Below are positions 1 to 6,326 of a DNA stretch of 9,007 nt, piece after piece. The first letter of the stretch is position 1; the number at the start of each line of letters is the position of its first letter. A program made the position numbers and the translations under genes. The DNA comes from EsbW-18 sp033811555 (lineage in GTDB: Bacteria; Patescibacteriota; Minisyncoccia; Phycocordibacterales; EsbW-18). The stretch lies in NCBI GenBank assembly GCA_033811555.1, contig JAPXOG010000025.1, forward strand, positions 1-9,007, read 5' to 3'. Under the pieces are notes generated by a model. The model made no database searches. It had not been told where the DNA came from and was given only the letters and a program-made list of their open reading frames with translations.

Positions 1-1935
1 AAGGGATGTAACGAAACCCGCAGAACCCTCATAAACAAACCCTTCACCTGTGATGAAGGTGGCATCAAGCGTTCCGTCTTGGTTGAGACGTGTAATACCA
101 TTTCCTATTTCTTGTTCGTCGTAAGAAGAGAAAGCACCTCCCACTAGAATCTTTCCATCGTTTTGTATGGCGACAGATAAAACTCCTCCACCTGGGTCAA
201 TCCCCTCACCTGAGTTAAATGAGCGGTCCAGGATAACAGTGGGACCCTCTTTGGTTGTGAAGTTCCAAGTTATTTTGTCATTAATACCTTCAAAAGGAAG
301 TCCATTTTCATCTTCTATGGCACCGTCATCAATGAGGAAGTAGTAGGAGGTGTTGTAGTCAAGTACTTCTTGTGAGTTGAGGTAGACAGTTGTTCCATCT
401 TCAAAATCTACTTGGTCATCATCGGTGACATCAAATGTTTCAACGACACTGTCATCGTCTGATTTGTAGAGGGTGATGGAACCTGTTCCTGGGTATACCT
501 CTCTGTCAAATCCGAGGTAGAAGGGGTCTGTGTCAAAGTTATTTACCAAAGGTACCTCTGTTGCATCATCTTCAGGGTAGAGTTCGGTGATGAGAGGGGA
601 TGTTTCTGTGGTGAAGGTCCATACGGAAGGACTTAAGATTCCTGGAAAATCATTATCTTCTTGATCTTTCACGATTCCTTCATCTGCAAGGACATAATAT
701 CGTTTTCCTCCAAATTCAAGTGGAGATGATAGTGTTACGGTGAGTGTATCTGAGTCAGAAAGAGTTACTTGAGGACCAGTTATATCTATCGTTTCTACTA
801 TTGAGTCATCTGATGCGTCGTAGAGTGTAACGTTTCCAGTTGAGATAGTTATGTCACGGTCAAATGTGATAGTAAGGCCAGTTGATGGGTTTACTTGAGA
901 TTCGTTATTTGCTGGAGTAAGGCCTGCTATCTTAAATGCTTCTGAGTATATGTAGAGGCGACCAGCTCTCACAGCTGCTACCATCTGAGAGCCATCTGCA
1001 GATAAAGCAACAGAGTGCCAATACTTATCTGTATTCCCCGCAGGTTGTGTTTCTGTCCACGATCCACCAAAATTAGATGTTGTGTAAAAACGACCTCCAT
1101 AAACTCCAACTATAACATTAATGCCGTCTTCAGAAGATGCAGATGGTAGCCAATTCTTATTTGTATCTCCGGCAGGTCTTGTTTCTGTCCATGTATTTCC
1201 AGAGTCAGATGATAAATAGAGACGACCATCCGCTACTCCTGCAACAATACGCGATAAATCTGCTGATGAGGCAACTAGAGTCCAATTCTTTTTTACATCT
1301 CCTACTGGTCGCACCTCTGACCAAGAAGCTCCAGTATCAGATGATGTATAAAGCCTACCAGAGAATGCACCTACAATAATGTGTGTTCCATCTGAAGACA
1401 ATGCTACAGCATCCCAATTGGCATTATTGTCTCCTGCGGGCATTGTTTCTGTCCATGTTCCCCCATAATCAGACGATATATATAGACGGCCATTATATAC
1501 TCCAGCAATAAGATGTGAGCCGTCTGAAGATGATTCTACGATCCTCCAATCTTTATCTGTATTTCCAGCGGGTCTTTTTTCAGTCCATGTTTCTCCATAG
1601 TTAGACGATATATAGAGACGTCCTCCATATTCTCCAGCAATAAGATGAGAGCCGTCTGCAGAAGATGCAACCGTATGCCATCTTTTGTCTACATCTCCTG
1701 CTGGTCTTGTTTCTGCCCATGTATTTCCCGAGTCAGATGATATATAGAGACGACCATCATATGCCCCCACTATAATATGTGAGCCATCATATGATGAAGC
1801 AACAGCCCGCCACCCATTATCAATATTCCCAGCAGGTTGAACTTCAGCCCAAGTAGAAAGAGCAAATACAGAAGATGGAATAAATACTACTGCCAATAAA
1901 AGTATGCTTAGTGTAGTGATAAGAAATCGTTTCAT
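1..1935 (-). CDS. Secreted BNR/Asp-box propeller protein with Ig-like and delta-60 domains (C-terminus cut by window edge)
   Basis: The frame is open from an ATG at 1933-1935 to the window edge, giving 645 residues with no stop. Residues 1-25 form a signal peptide (MKRF, a hydrophobic core, then SSVFA before LSTW), so the protein is exported. Residues 28-335 are seven 44-residue blades of the type TWxExRPAGDxxxxW...DGSHxIxGxYxGRLYISSDxG. Six carry an Asp-box (for example SSDSGNTW), as in sialidase/BNR propellers. Residues about 336-445 and 446-563 are two SbsA-type Ig-like domains, the first opening with GLTPANNESQVNP and both ending in WxFTT. From about 570 a delta-60 propeller starts (SFNSGEG, DGKILVGGAF, LNQDGTLDATF). 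No Cys was seen in the visible part. A surface or adhesive role is inferred from architecture only; no catalytic residues are visible, so it should not be called a sialidase. No Shine-Dalgarno precedes the start. The gene lies 127 bp after fusA on the same strand and probably has its own promoter. Confidence 0.9.
   Translation of the reverse strand, partial: MKRFLITTLSILLLAVVFIPSSVFALSTWAEVQPAGNIDNGWRAVASSYDGSHIIVGAYDGRLYISSDSGNTWAETRPAGDVDKRWHTVASSADGSHLIAGEYGGRLYISSNYGETWTEKRPAGNTDKDWRIVESSSDGSHLIAGVYNGRLYISSDYGGTWTETMPAGDNNANWDAVALSSDGTHIIVGAFSGRLYTSSDTGASWSEVRPVGDVKKNWTLVASSADLSRIVAGVADGRLYLSSDSGNTWTETRPAGDTNKNWLPSASSEDGINVIVGVYGGRFYTTSNFGGSWTETQPAGNTDKYWHSVALSADGSQMVAAVRAGRLYIYSEAFKIAGLTPANNESQVNPSTGLTITFDRDITISTGNVTLYDASDDSIVETIDITGPQVTLSDSDTLTVTLSSPLEFGGKRYYVLADEGIVKDQEDNDFPGILSPSVWTFTTETSPLITELYPEDDATEVPLVNNFDTDPFYLGFDREVYPGTGSITLYKSDDDSVVETFDVTDDDQVDFEDGTTVYLNSQEVLDYNTSYYFLIDDGAIEDENGLPFEGINDKITWNFTTKEGPTVILDRSFNSGEGIDPGGGVLSVAIQNDGKILVGGAFSSYDEQEIGNGITRLNQDGTLDATFITGEGFVYEGSAGFVTSL
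931..1854 (-). repeat. Seven tandem 132-bp units encoding propeller blades
   Basis: The codons for the TW/SW tryptophan recur at 1849, 1717, 1585, 1453, 1321, 1189 and 1057, exactly 132 bp apart each time, so there are seven 44-residue units with no indels. DNA is also partly conserved between units: variants of gatatatagagacg (plus strand) recur in several of them. Units 2 and 3 are closest at protein level; the last unit has lost the Asp-box (IYSEAFK). Seven units match a complete seven-bladed propeller. Confidence 0.92.
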
Positions 1936-1976
1936 ACGAAAAATACTTAATTTTTTATTTTTTAAACACGCAAAAA

Positions 1977-1991
1977 TACACTTAAAGTGTA
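1977..1991. promoter_or_regulatory. 15-bp perfect palindrome upstream of the propeller gene, possible operator
   Basis: TACACTT-A-AAGTGTA has two perfect 7-bp arms around one base. It lies 41 bp upstream of the propeller gene start. On the minus strand the sequence TGGTACACT (1986-1994) resembles an extended -10 element whose TACACT is one arm of the palindrome. A weak -35-like AAGACA lies at 2011-2016, but the 19-bp spacing is poor. A repressor site is an inference; the promoter assignment is weak. Confidence 0.35.
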
Positions 1992-1996
1992 CCACA

Positions 1997-2011
1997 CCCC
2001 CCCTTTTTTTT
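1997..2011. repeat. C7T8 homopolymer tract (A8G7 on the minus strand) in the promoter region
   Basis: Seven C followed by eight T sit between fusA and the propeller gene. On the transcribed strand the run falls between the weak -35-like and -10-like elements of the propeller gene. Such runs are prone to length change by slippage; whether length alters expression here is unknown. Confidence 0.5.
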
Positions 2012-2062
2012 GTCTTAAAATGGGGATTATGAAAAGTTGTATTTTTCTCTATTTCTCGCCCC

Positions 2063-4216
2063 CTATCGGTGTGTCCCTCCTCTTGCCTCAATAATTCCTT
2101 TTGCAACATTTTCCGGAACAACTTCGTAGTGATCAAATTCCATTGTTGAGTTTCCACGACCCTCCGTCATAGAACGCAATTGTGTAGTGTATCCAAACAT
2201 TTCAGACAAAGGAACAAGTGCTCGTACTGCTTTAAGCTGTCCCCTATCTTCCATTCCTTGAATCTGCCCTCGTTTTGAAGAAAGATTTCCCGTAACATCA
2301 CCCATAAATTGCTCAGGTACCACAACTTCCACCTTCATAATCGGCTCAAGAAGTACTGGACGCGCTTTTTGAACAGCTTCTTGCAATGCTTGCGAAGCAG
2401 AAATCTTAAACGCGATTTCGGAAGAGTCCACCTCGTGGTATGTACCGTCATACAAATCAACAGAAATGTTTACTAGTTTATATCCAGCAAGAACTCCCCT
2501 GTCCATCGCTTCCTTCAACCCCTTCTGAACAGCTGGAATATATTCTTGAGGAATAACCCCTCCTTTAATAGAATTGATAAACTCCAGTCCATCCTCTCGT
2601 TTTACATTCTTTGGTAAATCTTCATCAGCAATAGAAGTATCCATTGGCTTTACGCGAATCTTTACATGGCCATACTGCCCTCGCCCACCCGTTTGCTTAA
2701 TATATTTATTTTCTACATCTGCGGTTCCCAAAATCGTCTCACGATATGCCACTTGCGGTTTTCCAACATTTGCGTCAACTGAAAATTCACGACGCATACG
2801 CTCAACCAACACCTCTAAATGCAGTTCTCCCATCCCCGCAATAATTGTCTCAAGAGTTTCTTGATCTGTTGTGACCTTAAAGGTCGGATCTTCGTCGGAG
2901 AGACGTTTTAGTGCCATACCAAGTTTTTCTTGATCTGCTTTTGTCTTCGGCTCAATACGAAGAGAGATAACGGGTTCCGGTACCTTTATCTTTTCAAGAA
3001 TTATAGGGTTTTTTTCGTCACACAATGTGTCAGAAGTTTTTGTATCCTTCAAACCAACTGCCGCAGCAATTTCTCCAGCAAATACTTTTTTAACCTCTTC
3101 GCGTTCATTTGCATGTAAACGCACTATACGTCCAAGGCGCTCTTTCGTTTCAGTTGATGAATTGTAAATATAAGAACCCGCCTCAATAGTGCCTGAATAT
3201 ACGCGGAAAAACGTTAGTTGACCCACGAATGGATCGGACTGCACCTTAAATGCCAGAGCTGAAAATGGTTCGTCGTCTGAAGCGTTACGAATTTCTTCCT
3301 CTCCCGTTGCAGGATTAATACCTTTAGTTGGCGGAATATCAAGCGGTGATGGAAGATAATCAACTACTGCATCAAGCACAAGTTGTACTCCCTTATTTTT
3401 AAGTGCCGTACCTGTAAATACTGGAGTTATAAGATTTCCTATTACCGCTTTACGAAGTATTTTTTTAAGAACAGTTAGCTCTGGCTCCTTCCCTTCCAAA
3501 TACATATTCATTGCTTCCTCATCCTGCTCTATAATTTTTTCAATGAGTTCATGTCGATATTTTTCTACATCCTCCTTGAGATGTTCTGGTACTTCTCCAG
3601 TACGAATCGTGCTTCCTAAATTACCTTCAAAGTAATACGCAGTACGTGTCAAAAGATCAACCACTCCCTCGTGTTTGTCTTCTTCACCGATTGGTATTTG
3701 CATACGCACCGCGTTTGTTGTAAGGCGGTCAAGAATTGATTTATATGAACGTTCAAAAGATGCTCCGGTTCGATCTAGTTTATTTATAAAACACAGGCGT
3801 GGAACTTTCTCTTCATCCGCATAACGCCAGTTAGTTTCAGATTGCGGTTCAACACCTGAAACTCCATCAAAAACAATTACTGCTCCATCCAAAACACGCA
3901 ATGAGCGTTTCACTTCAATAGTAAAGTCAATGTGTCCAGGCGTATCTATTAGATTAAAACGATGTTTTAAATCCTTATTTTCAGGATCATAAGTTGGAGT
4001 CCAAAAACAAGTAGTGGCTGCGGCAGCAATAGTAATACCACGCTCACGCTCTTGGTCCATCCAGTCCATAGTTGCTTCACCTTCGTGCACTTCACCCATC
4101 CTGTGCGACATCCCTGTATAAAACAGAACACGTTCAGATGTTGTTGTCTTTCCTGCATCTATATGCGCTACGATTCCAAAGTTGCGCACCTTCTCTAGTG
4201 GATAATCTCTATTCAT
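2063..4216 (-). CDS. fusA: Elongation factor G
   Basis: EF-G is the cytoplasmic GTPase that drives tRNA and mRNA translocation on the ribosome and, with RRF, splits post-termination ribosomes. The protein has 717 residues and is full length. The GTPase motifs are intact: P-loop AHIDAGKT (17-24), RGITI (59-63), DTPGH (91-95), NKLD (145-148) and a G5-like TGTAL (268-272). Domain III contains GMGELHLEV (461-469), domain IV contains GGRGQYGHV (510-518) and the tip sequence HEVDSSE (594-600), and the C-terminus carries TMEFDHYE. The start MNRDYPLEKVRN aligns with the usual EF-G N-terminus, so the ATG at 4214-4216 is right, although no Shine-Dalgarno precedes it. The gene follows rpsG after 36 bp and is the last gene of the str operon here; tuf is not adjacent. 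Stop is TAG. No clear hairpin terminator follows it. Confidence 0.98.
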   Translation of the reverse strand: MNRDYPLEKVRNFGIVAHIDAGKTTTSERVLFYTGMSHRMGEVHEGEATMDWMDQERERGITIAAAATTCFWTPTYDPENKDLKHRFNLIDTPGHIDFTIEVKRSLRVLDGAVIVFDGVSGVEPQSETNWRYADEEKVPRLCFINKLDRTGASFERSYKSILDRLTTNAVRMQIPIGEEDKHEGVVDLLTRTAYYFEGNLGSTIRTGEVPEHLKEDVEKYRHELIEKIIEQDEEAMNMYLEGKEPELTVLKKILRKAVIGNLITPVFTGTALKNKGVQLVLDAVVDYLPSPLDIPPTKGINPATGEEEIRNASDDEPFSALAFKVQSDPFVGQLTFFRVYSGTIEAGSYIYNSSTETKERLGRIVRLHANEREEVKKVFAGEIAAAVGLKDTKTSDTLCDEKNPIILEKIKVPEPVISLRIEPKTKADQEKLGMALKRLSDEDPTFKVTTDQETLETIIAGMGELHLEVLVERMRREFSVDANVGKPQVAYRETILGTADVENKYIKQTGGRGQYGHVKIRVKPMDTSIADEDLPKNVKREDGLEFINSIKGGVIPQEYIPAVQKGLKEAMDRGVLAGYKLVNISVDLYDGTYHEVDSSEIAFKISASQALQEAVQKARPVLLEPIMKVEVVVPEQFMGDVTGNLSSKRGQIQGMEDRGQLKAVRALVPLSEMFGYTTQLRSMTEGRGNSTMEFDHYEVVPENVAKGIIEARGGTHR

Positions 4217-4252
4217 GAAAAAGAACTATTACTCGTATAAAAAGCAGGTTGC

Positions 4253-4756
4253 CTAGCGTCCTGCGGATTTCTTTTGTCTTGAAAATGCGAAATGCGCGAA
4301 TGCTTTATTTGCCTCTGCCATTCGGTGAACATTTTCGCGCTTTGCCATTGCTCCTCCTTCTCCTTTAGATGCGGCAAATAGCTCATCTGCAAGTCGTTTT
4401 CCGAAATCGCTTCCTTTCTTTGTACGCGCTCCTTCCAGAATCCAGCGCAATGCAAGTGCAAGCTGACGTTCAGGACGAACCGGGAAAGGTACCTGGTAGT
4501 TTGCGCCTCCTACTCGGCGTGATCTAACTTCCATAGTAGGCGCAACATTTCTAATTACTTCCTCAAGGAACACCGCCGGATCTTTAACTTCATGATCTTT
4601 CTTCAAGTGCTCAAATGCCTTATATACATGTTTTTGAGCAACTGACTTTTTACCTTCTTTCGTAACGTATGAAATAAGTTTTGAAACCGTAACCGAACCA
4701 TATACTCGGTCTGGCCTAACTGGGTGTTTTTCTCTTTCTTTTAATCTGCGACGCAT
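4253..4756 (-). CDS. rpsG: 30S ribosomal protein S7 (uS7)
   Basis: S7 binds the 3' major domain of 16S rRNA, nucleates assembly of the 30S head and contacts E-site tRNA and mRNA. The protein has 167 residues, slightly longer than the usual 155-160. The N-terminus MRRRLKER is typical, and YGSVTVSKLI (19-28) and KEGKKSVA (33-40) match the family. The beta-hairpin region RSRRVGGANYQVP (78-90) and the C-terminal MAEANKAFAHF (146-156) are clear. It lies between rpsL (97 bp upstream) and fusA (36 bp downstream) in the str operon. In E. coli S7 is the autogenous repressor of this operon; no equivalent mRNA site could be recognised here. No Shine-Dalgarno is visible before the ATG, where the upstream sequence is A/T-rich. 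Confidence 0.97.
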   Translation of the reverse strand: MRRRLKEREKHPVRPDRVYGSVTVSKLISYVTKEGKKSVAQKHVYKAFEHLKKDHEVKDPAVFLEEVIRNVAPTMEVRSRRVGGANYQVPFPVRPERQLALALRWILEGARTKKGSDFGKRLADELFAASKGEGGAMAKRENVHRMAEANKAFAHFAFSRQKKSAGR

Positions 4757-4853
4757 ATTTTTGAAAATTTGAAATCCGAAAATATAGAGTTAAAGGATTT
4801 GTTTATATTTTTTGAATTTTAACTATTAGAATTTAATTCTTTTATTTTATATC
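4757..4853. other. 97-bp A/T-rich rpsL-rpsG spacer with a small palindrome
   Basis: This spacer is unusually long and A/T-rich compared with the 36-bp rpsG-fusA gap. It contains a perfect inverted repeat, AGAATT-T-AATTCT (4828-4840), just after the rpsL stop. No open frame, convincing promoter or hairpin-plus-U-run terminator was found. In E. coli the corresponding spacer carries the S7 regulatory target; nothing comparable can be shown by eye. Confidence 0.4.
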
Positions 4854-5267
4854 TTACTTCGCTTTAGGTTTTTTTACACCGTAAAGTGACCGTCCCTGCT
4901 TGCGATTCTCAACTCCCTCCGCATCAAGCGTCCCGCGTACTATAGTGTAACGAACTCCGATATCTTTCACACGACCTCCGCGAACCAATACTACAGAGTG
5001 TTCCTGTAATTTGTGTCCTATGCCGGGAATGTAAGCTGTTATTTCTTGACCATTTGTTAAACGCACACGTGCAATTTTTCTAATTGCAGAGTTCGGTTTT
5101 TTAGGTGTTGTTGTTTTCACCTGCGTACACACACCACGCTTAAAAGGTGAAACATAACGGGTAGGACGGTTCGTCTGCGTATTAAAACCACGACGAAGAC
5201 CGATGGTCTTTGCTTTTCTGCTCACCTTTCGCCTATTCTTTTTTACAAGCTGATTAATTGTCGCCAT
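4854..5267 (-). CDS. rpsL: 30S ribosomal protein S12 (uS12), with shortened PGVRY loop
   Basis: S12 sits at the 30S decoding centre and monitors codon-anticodon pairing; its mutations govern streptomycin response. The protein has 137 residues, close to the longer 138-residue Gram-positive form, and carries an expanded region at about 20-42. Conserved blocks are MATINQLV, KRGVCTQV (43-50), TTTPKKPNSA (52-61; K56 corresponds to E. coli K42 in mature numbering), VRLTNG (68-73), GHKLQEHSV (84-92), RGGRVKD (96-102) and the tail YGVKKPKAK. The loop normally reading VKDLPGVRY is VKDIGVRY here, so the proline next to the methylthiolated Asp is absent. The reading of this stretch (GTG AAA GAT ATC GGA GTT) is unambiguous in the given bases. 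First gene of the str operon; no Shine-Dalgarno before the ATG. Confidence 0.97.
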   Translation of the reverse strand: MATINQLVKKNRRKVSRKAKTIGLRRGFNTQTNRPTRYVSPFKRGVCTQVKTTTPKKPNSAIRKIARVRLTNGQEITAYIPGIGHKLQEHSVVLVRGGRVKDIGVRYTIVRGTLDAEGVENRKQGRSLYGVKKPKAK

Positions 5268-5275
5268 ATCCGTTT

Positions 5276-5295
5276 AAAAAACCCGCACAACGCGG
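5276..5295 (-). promoter_or_regulatory. 5'-terminal stem-loop with U-run in the rpsL leader
   Basis: On the minus strand CCGC-GTTGT-GCGG forms a 4-5 bp GC stem (5283-5295), followed by G and six T (5276-5281), ending 8 bp before the rpsL ATG. It has the form of a small intrinsic terminator. The predicted transcription start near 5296 would place it at the very 5' end of the mRNA, where a stabilising or translation-modulating stem is more likely than termination. Function is inferred. Confidence 0.4.
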
Positions 5296-5302
5296 CACAA
5301 AA

Positions 5303-5331
5303 AAGATACTACAAAATCAAGACATTCGCAA
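5303..5331 (-). promoter_or_regulatory. Probable promoter of the rpsL-rpsG-fusA operon
   Basis: On the minus strand TTGCGA (-35, 5326-5331) and TATCTT (-10, 5303-5308) are separated by exactly 17 bp; each hexamer matches the sigma70 consensus at four of six positions. The predicted start near 5296 gives a leader of about 29 nt. It directly follows the stop codon of the upstream coding relic. Confidence 0.5.
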
Positions 5332-5463
5332 CTATTCTACCTCTTGTGATTCTACTTCAAATTCACCATCTATTGGTGTCTGATCTATTGGCGTGTCGGA
5401 AATCTTTTCTTCTCCATACCCACCTTCATCTGAAGATTCTTCTTAGGTTCCTGGCCAGATTGA
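5332..5463 (-). pseudogene. Possible 3' relic of an acidic-tailed protein gene
   Basis: A minus-strand frame between TAA (5443-5445) and TAG (5332-5334) encodes 36 residues with 14 acidic and one basic residue. It includes GGYGEEKISDTPIDQTPIDG, where TPID is duplicated by a 15-bp tandem copy at DNA level. It has no start codon. Directly upstream, another frame reads HQSGQEPKK, of similar character, so a one-base shift near 5442-5450 would join the two into a tail of about 43 residues. Further upstream the sequence becomes A/T-rich and not protein-like. The composition resembles a disordered C-terminal tail. In many bacteria rpoC lies upstream of rpsL, so an rpoC remnant is one guess, unsupported by any recognisable RpoC motif. 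It could also be a chance open stretch. Confidence 0.3.
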
Positions 5464-5469
5464 TGTATG

Positions 5470-5542
5470 AGAATAAAAATAAAAAATTTACACAATATCT
5501 ATCGAGTCTAAAACTATTTCGATCAAAAAACGATTTATGTGT
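5470..5542 (-). terminator. Weak candidate terminator after the site-2 protease gene
   Basis: Downstream of the protease stop, nested short inverted repeats ACACA/TGTGT (5490-5494, 5538-5542) and ATCGA/TCGAT (5501-5505, 5519-5523) are followed on the minus strand by the T-rich run AAATTTTTTATTTTT. The arms are only 5 bp with sizeable loops, so this is far less convincing than the hairpin after rpmB. Confidence 0.25.
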
Positions 5543-5549
5543 GGAAAAA

Positions 5550-6167
5550 TTAAAACCCAAAACCTGTGATTATAGTAAACAATCCTCGTATAACTGGCGA
5601 AATAAAACTCCAAGCAACAAGAAGGAATACAAAAACGAGCAAAAAACCATATCTTTCAAGAGAAAGGAGAAACTTCGCTTGAGAAAACGGTAAAACCGAA
5701 GCTAGTATTTTTGAGCCATCAAGTGGAGGAACTGGAATAAGATTAAATATCGCAAGAGCAATATTCACTATAGTTATTGTAATCCCCACAACGACAAATC
5801 CTTCCGGAAGTACGTCCCCAAAAAAACGTAAAGTGAGGCCGAATATGAGCGCAAGTAATAAGTTGGTTGCGGGTCCTGCGCCTGCAACTAAAGCTTCAGA
5901 ATACTTTCCTGCTTTTAGGTTGTACGGATTGTAAGGAACAGGTTTCGCCCAACCAAAAATAAATCCTCCTGAAAACCATGTAATAGCTGGAACTATTACT
6001 GAACCAAATAAATCAAGATGCGAGAGAGGGTTAAGAGTGAGGCGCCCAGCGAGTCGTGCAGTAGGATCGCCAAGCGCATTGGCAGCATATCCATGCGCAA
6101 TTTCGTGTAACACAATTGAAAGAATTACAACTGCTATAATGATGACTGGTTGAATAATGTCTGGCAT
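5550..6167 (-). CDS. M50-family site-2 protease (intramembrane zinc metalloprotease)
   Basis: This is an integral-membrane peptidase of the short, PDZ-less M50/S2P subgroup (YwhC-like), 205 residues. The zinc-binding HEIAHG lies in the first membrane segment (H21, E22, H25), the AGAGPATN signature at 95-102, and the second metal-binding region at 142-151 as NLIPVPPLDG, with D150 the probable third ligand. Hydrophobic segments near 5-25, 55-72, 93-115, 124-148 and 172-200 fit a multi-pass protein. Family members cleave substrates within or next to the membrane, often in regulated proteolysis of anti-sigma factors or signal-peptide remnants; the substrate here is unknown. It starts at ATG 6165-6167, without a Shine-Dalgarno. 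It is divergent from rpmB and lies 282 bp upstream of rpsL on the same strand, which has its own probable promoter. Confidence 0.95.
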   Translation of the reverse strand: MPDIIQPVIIIAVVILSIVLHEIAHGYAANALGDPTARLAGRLTLNPLSHLDLFGSVIVPAITWFSGGFIFGWAKPVPYNPYNLKAGKYSEALVAGAGPATNLLLALIFGLTLRFFGDVLPEGFVVVGITITIVNIALAIFNLIPVPPLDGSKILASVLPFSQAKFLLSLERYGFLLVFVFLLVAWSFISPVIRGLFTIITGFGF

Positions 6168-6195
6168 ATATAGTAAATACGAAACAAAACTGAAG

Positions 6196-6230
6196 TCCGA
6201 AACAATTTCTAATATTTAAACTTATTCGGA
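6196..6230 (-). other. Stem-loop in the protease leader
   Basis: TCCGAA (6196-6201) and TTCGGA (6225-6230) are perfect 6-bp arms around a 23-nt A/T-rich loop. In a minus-strand transcript starting near 6231 this forms a hairpin close to the 5' end of the protease mRNA. On the plus strand the same arms are followed by T7 (6231-6237), so a plus-strand terminator is an alternative, but no plus-strand gene lies upstream. Confidence 0.3.
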
Positions 6231-6326
6231 TTTTTTTAGTATAACACTAAAAATATCAGTAAGTTCATTTGCTTCTTTTCGAAAAATGCGCGTAAGAACT
6301 GATGCACCTTGGAAAAGTACTGACAC
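6222..6326 (-). CDS. Possible small protein upstream of the site-2 protease (34 aa from GTG)
   Basis: A minus-strand frame is open from TAG (6360-6362) to TAA (6222-6224), 45 codons. The only plausible start is GTG at 6324-6326, giving 34 residues beginning VSVLFQGASVLTRIFRKEAN and ending VILKKSE. The alternation of hydrophobic and charged residues looks like a real helical peptide rather than a chance frame. However, there is no ATG, no Shine-Dalgarno and no recognised family. It would lie 54 bp upstream of the protease gene on the same strand and could be co-transcribed. An overlapping minus-strand frame with an ATG also gives about 40 residues, which weakens the case. It may instead be a relic. 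Confidence 0.27.
   Translation of the reverse strand: MSVLFQGASVLTRIFRKEANELTDIFSVILKKSE
6238..6246 (-). promoter_or_regulatory. Extended -10 promoter for the site-2 protease gene
   Basis: TGTTATACT on the minus strand matches an extended -10 element (TGnTATAAT) at all but one position of the hexamer. No good -35 lies 16-18 bp upstream, as is common for extended -10 promoters. A start near 6231 gives a leader of about 64 nt containing the TCCGAA/TTCGGA hairpin. Confidence 0.45.

Noticed and set aside
1137..1379. Plus-strand open frame of 80 codons
   Set aside because: It lies antisense within the 132-bp blade repeats; its apparent repetitiveness only reflects the repeat DNA on the other strand.
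931..1854. CRISPR array
   Set aside because: The periodic repeat is a coding blade array with an open frame and no alternating short repeat and unique spacer pattern.
1..1935. Annotation of the left-edge protein as a sialidase because of the Asp-boxes
   Set aside because: Asp-boxes are structural turns found in many propellers; the Arg triad and other sialidase catalytic residues are not identifiable.
2574..3118. Two plus-strand open frames inside fusA
   Set aside because: They are antisense to a strongly conserved EF-G sequence, and their translations are low-complexity Ser/Phe-rich with no family resemblance.
4213..4461. Minus-strand frame overlapping rpsG and the fusA start
   Set aside because: It is an out-of-frame shadow of S7 with no promoter or start signal of its own.
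5346..5693. Plus-strand open frame of 115 codons across the protease 3' end
   Set aside because: It is Lys/Leu-rich from A/T-rich DNA, antisense to the protease C-terminus, with no recognisable domain and no promoter.
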